This document shows positions 1 to 5,327 of a stretch of 5,327 nt of DNA, piece by piece. The DNA comes from an uncultured Bacteroides sp. (lineage in GTDB: Bacteria > Bacteroidota > Bacteroidia > Bacteroidales > Bacteroidaceae). A program made the translations under genes and the position numbers. The stretch's first letter is position 1; the number at the start of each line of letters is the position of its first letter. The stretch lies in the NCBI GenBank assembly GCA_900557355.1, contig USSR01000503.1:1-5327 (forward strand), written 5' to 3'. Under the pieces are notes generated by a model, which made no database searches, was not told the DNA's origin, and was given only the letters and a program-made list of their open reading frames with translations.

Positions 1-667
1 ATCTTACGTTTCTGTTCGGGATCTTCCACACCTTCCAGTTTGGTAAGGAAACGCTCGGTAGCGTCTACATAAATGAGGTTTGCTTTCAGTTGATTGCCGA
101 ACATTTCTACTACATCTTCGGACTCACCTTTACGCATCAGACCATGATTTACATGTACGCATACCAAGTTGTCACCAATTGCTTTCAGCAACAGGGCTGC
201 TACTACAGAACTGTCGACACCGCCGGAAAGGGCCAGCAATACTTTTCTGTTGCCTACCTGACGGCGTACCAATTCAACCTGGTCGTTCACAAAGTTAGTC
301 ATGTTCCAATTAGCTTCGGCCTTGCACGTTTCGAAAACGAAAGGCTTAACCGCTGCTTTGATGGCTTCGATATCATCCGTGAACTGTGGCAGTTTCACTG
401 CACAAGTTGCTTTGTCGTGACCGGCAGCTATCACAGGGATTCCTGCCTCGTAGATGGACGGATTTACATCGATGGCAACACCGTCTACTACGTTGCACGG
501 TCCACCATTAATAATAACACCCTTTACGTTGGGCAATTTTTTCAGTTCTTCAACGGTTATATCATGAGGATAGATCTCACTATATACACCTAACGCACGG
601 ATGGCACGAGCCAATACCGTATTTTCATGACTACCCAAGTCCGGATAACAATCATGTCCTGCTTCAT
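1..667 (-). CDS. guaA: GMP synthetase (GuaA) paralog with degenerate amidotransferase half; partial, with apparent frameshift near the start
   Basis: GuaA makes GMP from XMP, ATP and an ammonia donor in the cytoplasm. About 222 residues are visible, and the C-terminus runs off the left edge. The ATP-pyrophosphatase P-loop SGGVDSS is encoded at 207-227 (minus), followed by VNHGLMRKGES, both typical of GuaA. The N-terminal part still resembles a class I amidotransferase (DLGS, then ALGVYSEIYPHD, INGGP and GIPV). Where GuaA has GICYG with the catalytic Cys, this protein reads AAGHD, and the segment that should carry the HPE His/Glu pair is missing. Only about 80 residues separate GIPV from the P-loop, against roughly 150 in normal GuaA. 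The ATG at 667 opens MKQDMIVI in one frame; the family continuation DLGSHENTV lies in another frame from 641, so one base seems lost at 642/643. I recall similar short 'putative GMP synthase' proteins beside a normal GuaA in Bacteroides. Family assignment is firm; whether this copy is active is not. Confidence 0.85.
642..643 (-). other. Apparent 1-base deletion (frameshift) in the GuaA paralog
   Basis: On the minus strand the codons from the ATG at 667 read MKQDMIVI, ending with ATC at 646-644. The next two bases are CG (643-642), and then GAC at 641-639 begins the conserved DLGS frame. GuaA proteins read I-[LV]-L-D-x-G-S here, so a CTG Leu codon that lost its T explains the break with one change. 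As given, the frame from 667 ends at TAG (592-590) after 25 codons. The downstream frame is preceded by an in-frame TAA shortly upstream of the ATG and has no ATG before the MTNF stretch well inside the domain. No slippery heptamer is visible. Sequencing error or a real null mutation are both possible. Confidence 0.8.
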
Positions 668-731
668 CTGATTCTGGTTATTTTTAAGTTATTGTATCGT
701 TAATTATTCACTTTTGTTTTCAAACGGTTTG

Positions 732-739
732 CAAAGATA
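732..739 (-). promoter_or_regulatory. Candidate Bacteroides -7 box for the GuaA paralog
   Basis: The minus strand reads TATCTTTG here, an exact match to the Bacteroides -7 consensus TAnnTTTG, about 65 bases before the ATG at 667. No convincing TTTG-type -33 element lies 19-21 bases further upstream, so the call rests on the -7 box and its placement. Transcription would begin at roughly 725. Confidence 0.5.
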
Positions 740-918
740 AAGATTTTCAGAGAGACTATAATGTATTGATTCTCTAAACTTTCAGAACAGAGCCGCATTT
801 TTTGCAGGCAATGATAATAATTTATATCTTTATCCCTCAGATTTATTATTGATTCACATCTGATACACTATGAAATTTATGAAGAGATTTATAATGATTG
901 ATTTTGCTTTATATTTAG

Positions 919-926
919 TAATTTTG
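919..926 (+). promoter_or_regulatory. Candidate Bacteroides -7 box for the AICAR transformylase gene
   Basis: TAATTTTG matches the Bacteroides -7 consensus TAnnTTTG exactly and ends 28 bases before the ATG at 955. A possible -33 element, ATTG ending at 900, lies 18 bases upstream, slightly closer than the usual 19-21. The implied leader is only about 20-25 bases and is A/T-rich (CAAATAATAAGAACT before ATG), with no Shine-Dalgarno sequence, which is usual in Bacteroides. Confidence 0.5.
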
Positions 927-954
927 CGGCAATTCTATTCAAATAATAAGAACT

Positions 955-2133
955 ATGGCAAAAGAGTTAGAACTCAAGTACGGCTGTAACCCTAATCAGA
1001 AGCCGGCCCGCATTTTTATGCAGGAGGGTGAACTGCCTATTGAAGTCCTGAATGGACGTCCGGGATATATTAATTTTATGGATGCCTTAAATGGATGGCA
1101 GTTAGTGAAAGAACTGAAAGAAGCTACCGGCATGCCGGCGGCGACTTCATTCAAACATGTAAGTCCTGCAGGTGCAGCTATTGGTCTGGAATTGGATGAG
1201 ATCATGAAAAAGATCTATTTCGCGGATGATCTGCCTCTCTCTCCCTTGGCCAATGCGTATGTACGCGCCCGTGGTGCTGACCGTATGTCGTCTTATGGCG
1301 ATTTCATCGCTTTAAGTGATGTTTGTGACGCAGCAACCGCCCGTTTTATTAATCGGGAAGTATCAGACGGCGTTATTGCTCCGGGATATACGGATGAGGC
1401 GCTCGAAATCCTGAAAAATAAGCGTAAAGGTACTTATAATGTAATTAAAATCGATCCGAATTATAGACCAGCTCCGATTGAGCGCAAAGATGTGTTTGGA
1501 ATAACTTTTGAACAGGGCCGTAATGAAATAAAGCTGAATGGCGATGAGCTGTTTGCTAATATTCCTACTCAAAACAAGAGTTTTCCGGATGCTGCAAAGC
1601 GTGATTTGATGATAGCTCTTATTACTTTAAAGTATACACAGTCCAACTCCGTATGTTATGTGAAGGATGGACAGGCAATCGGTATCGGGGCAGGGCAGCA
1701 AAGCCGTATCCACTGTACTCGTCTGGCCGGAAATAAGGCAGATATTTGGTATCTTCGTCAGCACCCGAAAGTTCTGAACTTACCTTGGGTAGAAAAAATC
1801 CGTCGTGCCGACCGTGATAATACAATTGATATTTATATTAGTGACGATCATGAAGATGTGTTGGCTGATGGCATTTGGCAACAGTTCTTTACAGAGAAGC
1901 CGGAAGTACTGACCCGCGAAGAAAAACGTGAATGGCTGGATACATTGAGAGGAGTATCTCTTGGTTCAGATGCCTTTTTCCCATTTGGCGATAATATTGA
2001 GCGTGCTCATAAGACTGGTGTGGAATATATAGCCCAGGCAGGTGGTTCGGTGCGTGATGACCATGTAATTGAAACCTGTGATAAATATGGCATTGCCATG
2101 GCATTCACTGGTATCCGTTTATTCCATCATTAA
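955..2133 (+). CDS. Stand-alone AICAR transformylase (phosphoribosylaminoimidazolecarboxamide formyltransferase; PurH C-terminal domain type)
   Basis: The 392-residue cytoplasmic enzyme is predicted to transfer a formyl group from 10-formyl-tetrahydrofolate to AICAR, giving FAICAR, the penultimate step to IMP. It corresponds to the C-terminal half of bifunctional PurH/ATIC; the roughly 200-residue IMP cyclohydrolase domain is absent, and the upstream DNA does not encode it. Visible motifs are KYGCNPNQ (8-15, PurH RYGMNPHQ), SFKHVSPAG with the catalytic Lys67-His68 pair, RGADRMSSYGDF (106-117), YTQSNSVCY (227-235, with the conserved Asn231), and GIGAGQQSRIHCTRLAG (243-259). The end, RLFHH, is complete. 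Many stretches match human ATIC as I remember it more closely than typical bacterial PurH. The start at 955 gives MAKELELKYG, placing the first motif where family members have it, just after a -7 box. Normal Bacteroides genomes, as I recall, also carry a bifunctional PurH, so this is probably a second enzyme. It is divergent from the GuaA paralog. I give no gene symbol because purH normally denotes the bifunctional protein. Confidence 0.95.
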   Translation: MAKELELKYGCNPNQKPARIFMQEGELPIEVLNGRPGYINFMDALNGWQLVKELKEATGMPAATSFKHVSPAGAAIGLELDEIMKKIYFADDLPLSPLANAYVRARGADRMSSYGDFIALSDVCDAATARFINREVSDGVIAPGYTDEALEILKNKRKGTYNVIKIDPNYRPAPIERKDVFGITFEQGRNEIKLNGDELFANIPTQNKSFPDAAKRDLMIALITLKYTQSNSVCYVKDGQAIGIGAGQQSRIHCTRLAGNKADIWYLRQHPKVLNLPWVEKIRRADRDNTIDIYISDDHEDVLADGIWQQFFTEKPEVLTREEKREWLDTLRGVSLGSDAFFPFGDNIERAHKTGVEYIAQAGGSVRDDHVIETCDKYGIAMAFTGIRLFHH

Positions 2134-2155
2134 TAGAACCTGAATACAGATAAAC

Positions 2156-2192
2156 AAGAGAGGCTGTGTTAATTGCTAACACAGCCTCTCTT
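2156..2192. terminator. Perfect 16-bp hairpin between convergent genes, probable bidirectional terminator
   Basis: The arms at 2156-2171 (AAGAGAGGCTGTGTTA) and 2177-2192 are exact reverse complements, with a five-base loop ATTGC. The hairpin begins 22 bases after the stop of the AICAR transformylase gene and lies 16 bases beyond the stop of the DUF349 gene, so it sits at the 3' end of both. There is no strong U-run: the plus side continues AGTATGCGGG, while the minus side continues TGTTTATCTG and is more T-rich. It is therefore a better classical terminator for the minus-strand gene, and on the plus strand may work as a 3'-end stabilising structure. Confidence 0.8.
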
Positions 2193-2208
2193 AGTATGCG
2201 GGCCTCAT

Positions 2209-4065
2209 TTATTCGGCGCTACGGATAGAGTCGTCGATAACTTTAATTTTCTGTTTTACTAACTCGATATCTGCTTTCAGTTTTTCTACTTTGCGATTTA
2301 GCTCCGTCAGCAGGCTGTTGCCCTTCTTGGAAGAAGCCGTCAGGAAACCGAGATTGTTCTCGTAGGTCTGCAATTCGTTTCTCATGGCATCTGCTGCACG
2401 TACCAGTTTCTCACGTTCACGATAGAGCGACTGCGGACTGCCTTCCTGGATGTTACTGATATTAGACTTGAAGTTGCTCAGTTTCTTATTGGCAGCGCTG
2501 ATATTGAAATGGTCGAACAACTTATCCACTTGTCCGTGGTATTGCTTGTACAAACGGTCTTTTTCCTTGAAAGGTACATGACCGATGCTGTTCCATTCCT
2601 TCATTAATTCACGTACCAACTGTGTGGCTTCATTCGTATCCATATTCTCATCAATAGCACCCAGCTTTTCGATGATCTCTTTCTTCTTGTTCAGGTTATC
2701 TACTTCAACGGAACGTTGAGAAGAAGTGGCCTTGTTTTTTTGCTCAAAGAAGTAGTCGCAAGCCGAAATGAAGCGCTTCCATATTGCATCGGAATATTTC
2801 TTTGCTACCGGACCGATGGTTTTCCATTCTTTCTGCAGTTTGGTTAGCTCGTCAGCAGTTGCTTTCCAGTCAGTACTGTCTTTCAGAGCTTCGGCTTTTT
2901 CGCAAAGGGCACGTTTCTTATCCAGATTTGCGTTCATGCCTTCTTTCAGAGATTTAAAGAAATCTCCTTTTTTGCGGAAGAACTCGTCACATGCTTTACG
3001 GAAACGTTCGAATATCTTTATATTCATTTTTTGCGGTGCAAAACCGATGGTTTTCCATTTGTTCTGCAAAGCAATGATCTCCTGTGTCTTATTATCCCAG
3101 GCAGCAAAGTTGGTCAGTTCATTATAGTCTATCGCTTCAATGATTTCACAAATTACCGTTTTCTGATCGAGGTTATGTTGCTCCACCTCTTTCAACGCTT
3201 CGAAGTGCTGCTGGTGGCGACGATTTACGGCTGTGGAAGCTGCTTTGAAGCGGTTCCATATCTCATCGCGCAGTTCTTTGGCAACAGGACCCGTATCACG
3301 GAATTCCTGATGCAGTTTCTGTAACTGATGGAATGCTGATACTACATCCGGCTCTTCTGCCAGTTTCTCGGCAGCTTCGCATAGATGTGTTTTTATTTCC
3401 AGGTTCTTCTTGAAATCATATTCGCGGAATTCATTGTTCAGCTTCAGCAGGTCATAGAACTTCTCTACATAGAGCTGGTAGCTCTTCCAGAGTTCGTTGA
3501 CTTTAGCTTGCGGAATCAGTTTTACTTCATTCCACTGTTGTTGCAACTTCTTGAATTCCGTATAGGATTTGTTGGCATCATCGGGTGATTCTACCAGTTC
3601 TTTCAGTTCCTCTATTATGGAAAGTTTGATTTGCAGGTTCAGCTCTTTCTGTTTTTCCTGTTCGGCTGACAATGCACTTCTCTTCTCTTTAATGACGGAC
3701 ATGATGTTCTTGAACTCCTCTTCAACAGTATCTGCTGTCGGAATGAAATTCTCTGCTGTTCCCCCGTTTTCGATGAATAGTTTCTTTGCCGCTTCCAGTT
3801 CGGCATTATGCAACTTATAGAAAGCCTGTTTCAGACCATCTATTTCCTGTTTGCCGGCATTTTCCACATCTGCGGAAACCTCTTTAAGCTTAGCCAGGAT
3901 TTCCTCCTTGTTTAGCTTCTGTATAGCTTCTACCGGCTTTTCTTCCTGCGTTGCTTCTTCAGCCGGAGTTTCGGTCAGAGCCGGTTCTGAAACCTCGGTT
4001 GCTTTCTTTTCTTCTTCTAATTCTGCCGCCTTTTCGGGGAGATTAGTGTCATGAGTGTCCATCAT
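2209..4065 (-). CDS. DUF349-repeat protein, helical, function unknown
   Basis: This 618-residue protein has no signal peptide or membrane segment and is probably cytoplasmic. Residues 1-50 are an acidic, Glu/Ala/Pro-rich, probably disordered tail. Five DUF349 repeats follow, recognised by a recurring pattern of a Leu-rich helix, W/F-x-x-[ITV]-G-x-x-[AP], and a second aromatic and basic helix. The cores are near residues 174-207 (QQWNEVKLIP), 250-290 (HQEFRDTGPVA), 333-372 (NKWKTIGFAP), 410-445 (KEWKTIGPVA) and 488-522 (KEWNSIGHVP). Repeats 2 and 4 share TGPVAK/IGPVAKK, the strongest internal similarity. The C-terminus (about 545-618) is Lys/Glu-rich and probably a coiled coil. Two adjacent ATGs give MM; the second (4062) could equally be the start. 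DUF349 proteins are common in Bacteroidota, but I know no established function. It lies 116 bases downstream of mgtE in the same direction and converges on the AICAR transformylase gene. Confidence 0.93.
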   Translation of the reverse strand: MMDTHDTNLPEKAAELEEEKKATEVSEPALTETPAEEATQEEKPVEAIQKLNKEEILAKLKEVSADVENAGKQEIDGLKQAFYKLHNAELEAAKKLFIENGGTAENFIPTADTVEEEFKNIMSVIKEKRSALSAEQEKQKELNLQIKLSIIEELKELVESPDDANKSYTEFKKLQQQWNEVKLIPQAKVNELWKSYQLYVEKFYDLLKLNNEFREYDFKKNLEIKTHLCEAAEKLAEEPDVVSAFHQLQKLHQEFRDTGPVAKELRDEIWNRFKAASTAVNRRHQQHFEALKEVEQHNLDQKTVICEIIEAIDYNELTNFAAWDNKTQEIIALQNKWKTIGFAPQKMNIKIFERFRKACDEFFRKKGDFFKSLKEGMNANLDKKRALCEKAEALKDSTDWKATADELTKLQKEWKTIGPVAKKYSDAIWKRFISACDYFFEQKNKATSSQRSVEVDNLNKKKEIIEKLGAIDENMDTNEATQLVRELMKEWNSIGHVPFKEKDRLYKQYHGQVDKLFDHFNISAANKKLSNFKSNISNIQEGSPQSLYREREKLVRAADAMRNELQTYENNLGFLTASSKKGNSLLTELNRKVEKLKADIELVKQKIKVIDDSIRSAE

Positions 4066-4082
4066 TGTACATACGTTTTAAG

Positions 4083-4100
4083 AAACGGTTTTACCCGTTC
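4083..4100 (-). promoter_or_regulatory. Small hairpin in the leader of the DUF349 gene
   Basis: On the minus strand GAACGG pairs with CCGTTT (one G-U pair) around a six-base loop GTAAAA, ending 17 bases before the ATG at 4065. An overlapping inverted repeat, ACCCG-AA-CGGGT at 4093-4104, shares bases with it, though its two-base loop makes it unlikely as RNA. The G+C-rich patch stands out in an A/T-rich gap. A role in translation or as a protein-binding site is possible but unproven. Confidence 0.3.
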
Positions 4101-4116
4101 GGGTTACATTAGGTCA

Positions 4117-4124
4117 CAAATTAA
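4117..4124 (-). promoter_or_regulatory. Possible -7 box for the DUF349 gene
   Basis: The minus strand reads TTAATTTG, seven of eight positions conforming to TAnnTTTG (the second base is T instead of A), about 50 bases before the ATG. No good -33 element is seen at 19-21 bases upstream. If real, the DUF349 gene can be transcribed separately from mgtE, and the small hairpin at 4083-4100 would lie in its leader. Confidence 0.3.
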
Positions 4125-4148
4125 TGAAATAAAACAATTACTTCATAC

Positions 4149-4175
4149 TTTTTTTCTGAGTTTTTTTTCTTTTTT
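4149..4175 (-). repeat. A-rich homopolymer tract between mgtE and the DUF349 gene
   Basis: Directly after the mgtE stop the minus strand carries runs of A6, A8 and A7 separated by one to five other bases, almost purely purine. This polarity (A-runs, not T-runs, after mgtE) does not make an intrinsic terminator for mgtE. Bent A-tract DNA or an upstream promoter element for the DUF349 gene is one reading; such runs are also prone to length change and to sequencing error. Confidence 0.6.
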
Positions 4176-4181
4176 CTTGTT

Positions 4182-5327
4182 TTAGGAGAGAAGTACGGTA
4201 ATTCCCATATATAACATCATGCCTATAATGTCGTTGGTAATCGCAATAAACGGACCGGTAGCGATGGCTGGGTCTACCTTCAACTTTTCCAGCGTCATAG
4301 GAACCAGCGTGCCGAAGATAGATGCAAACATAACTACGGCAAACAGGCTGATGGAAACGGAATAGGTGACGGTAGCGGTTGCACCGAACCGGGCGAAATT
4401 ATATACATACACTAGTAGAGAAATAATAGTAGCATTGATAAGGGCTACTACAGACTCTTTTGTGACTTGTTTGAAAATATCTTTGGCATCCAGTGAGTTG
4501 TTGGCAAGACCTTGTACGATGATAGCCGAAGACTGGGTGCCTACGTTTCCACCCGTACCACCGATCAGTGGGATGTAGAGAGCCATTTCGGGATGGGCAG
4601 CAAAGGTTGAATCGAAGTTACCTAAAATCATGGAGTTACCAATACCACCGAGCATACCAATAATAAGCCATGGCAGGCGGGCACTCGTCTGACGCATTAC
4701 GTTATCGTCCGTTTCTACATCCTGAGACAAACCGGATGCTAACTGGTAATCACGTTCCGATTGTTCACGCACTTCGTCCATGACGTCGTCTACGGTGATT
4801 TGTCCTACTAGCCGTCCGATACTATCTATAACGGGAACAGCTACTAAGTCGTACTTTTCGATAATCTGTACCACATCATCCACGGATGTGTCGACATGCA
4901 CAGAAATCGGGTCTTTCCGCATCACGTGCTTCACCTTTGATACGGAAGGGGAGGTAATCATCTTTTTCAGCGGGAACACTCCTTGCAGGCGGTTTTCATC
5001 GTCAATGACGTAGACGTAGTAAATTTCATCCAACTGTTCAGCTTGCTGGCGCATCTCTTTCAGACATTCCGGCATACTCCAGTTCTCATTCACGACTACC
5101 ATTTCCGTACCCATCAAACCACCGGCGGTGTCTTCATCGTACTTCAACAAGTCTACGATGTCTCCTGCCTGTTCAATGTCTTCAATGTGTGAGAGAATTT
5201 CTTCCTGTTTCTCTTCATCCAGCTCACGCATCAGGTCTACAGCGTCGTCCGTGTCCATGTAGTCCACGAAGCGCTTGGCAATGGTTTCAGAAGGAAGTAT
5301 TTCAAGGAATTCCTTACGGACATCCTC
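4182..5327 (-). CDS. mgtE: MgtE magnesium transporter, N-terminus cut by window edge
   Basis: MgtE is a homodimeric inner-membrane Mg2+ channel gated by its own cytoplasmic Mg2+-sensing domains. In frame from the right edge, 381 residues are visible; about 60-70 N-terminal residues are probably missing from a usual length near 450, and the Met codon at 5267 is internal because the frame stays open to 5327. Visible parts, numbered from the first visible residue, are the end of the acidic helical N domain (1-70, with DTAGGLMGTE), CBS 1 (about 73-125), CBS 2 (about 136-186, KDPISVHVDTSV to VDDVMDEV), a plug-helix region (187-215), and five membrane helices near 218-238, 249-272, 291-314, 320-345 and 354-381. 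The signature GGTGGNVGTQ lies at 256-265. In the last helix, Asp352 of DPAIATGP and Asp366 of TND have the same 14-residue spacing as the pore aspartates of Thermus MgtE, as I recall them. The C-terminus is complete. The promoter is outside the window. Confidence 0.95.
   Translation of the reverse strand, partial: EDVRKEFLEILPSETIAKRFVDYMDTDDAVDLMRELDEEKQEEILSHIEDIEQAGDIVDLLKYDEDTAGGLMGTEMVVVNENWSMPECLKEMRQQAEQLDEIYYVYVIDDENRLQGVFPLKKMITSPSVSKVKHVMRKDPISVHVDTSVDDVVQIIEKYDLVAVPVIDSIGRLVGQITVDDVMDEVREQSERDYQLASGLSQDVETDDNVMRQTSARLPWLIIGMLGGIGNSMILGNFDSTFAAHPEMALYIPLIGGTGGNVGTQSSAIIVQGLANNSLDAKDIFKQVTKESVVALINATIISLLVYVYNFARFGATATVTYSVSISLFAVVMFASIFGTLVPMTLEKLKVDPAIATGPFIAITNDIIGMMLYMGITVLLS

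Noticed and set aside
90..593. A 167-codon open frame on the plus strand
   Set aside because: It lies opposite the GuaA paralog, whose minus-strand translation carries clear family motifs; the plus-strand product has no recognisable family and is a shadow.
642..660. Programmed ribosomal frameshifting in the GuaA paralog
   Set aside because: The bases GTTATCCGGAC do not form a slippery heptamer; a lost base in a conserved Leu codon is simpler.
668..954. A possible purine-type riboswitch in the leader of either purine gene
   Set aside because: The implied leaders (about 22-60 bases) are too short for a purine aptamer, and I see no matching three-way-junction core.
870..989. A 39-codon open frame (MKFMKRFIMIDF...) overlapping the start of the AICAR transformylase gene
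   Set aside because: It begins upstream of the likely -7 box at 919-926, is in a different frame from the gene, resembles no known leader peptide, and has low-complexity A/T-rich content.
2768..4054. Several plus-strand open frames of 67-119 codons
   Set aside because: They are antisense to the DUF349 gene, rich in Ser/Phe/Leu as expected from reversing Lys/Glu-rich codons, and match no family.
4149..4175. An intrinsic terminator for mgtE
   Set aside because: The homopolymer runs are A, not T, on the mgtE strand, and no stable stem precedes them directly after the stop.

Overview
The window looks like chromosomal DNA from a Bacteroides-type gut Bacteroidota. Four protein families match what I recall from that genus. 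There are no clear Shine-Dalgarno sequences before the starts, and TAnnTTTG-type -7 promoter boxes sit upstream of genes. The assignment rests on recall and pattern reading, not on a search.

Layout, left to right. (1) Positions 1-667, minus strand: the first part of a GuaA (GMP synthetase) paralog that runs off the left edge. Its glutamine amidotransferase half is shrunken and lacks the catalytic Cys and His/Glu. Its reading frame is broken by an apparent one-base deletion eight codons after the ATG. (2) Positions 668-954: a divergent promoter region of 287 bp. (3) Positions 955-2133, plus strand: a complete stand-alone AICAR transformylase that resembles the C-terminal half of PurH, especially the eukaryotic ATIC form. 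(4) Positions 2156-2192: a perfect 16-bp hairpin between convergent genes, probably a shared terminator. (5) Positions 2209-4065, minus strand: a 618-residue DUF349-repeat protein of unknown function. (6) Positions 4066-4181: a 116-bp gap with an A-rich tract, a possible promoter and a leader hairpin. (7) Positions 4182-5327, minus strand: most of an MgtE magnesium transporter, cut at its N-terminus by the right edge.

The two left genes are divergently transcribed and both act late in purine synthesis: AICAR to FAICAR, and XMP to GMP. Each is a reduced version of a larger enzyme; one has lost the IMP cyclohydrolase domain and the other the glutaminase site. Their pairing suggests an alternative purine module. 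The idea that the GuaA paralog uses free ammonia or a separate amidotransferase is inference. The two right genes lie in the same direction with mgtE upstream. They could be co-transcribed, but I see no functional link between them.

No RNA genes, insertion sequences, CRISPR arrays, attachment sites or origins were recognised.
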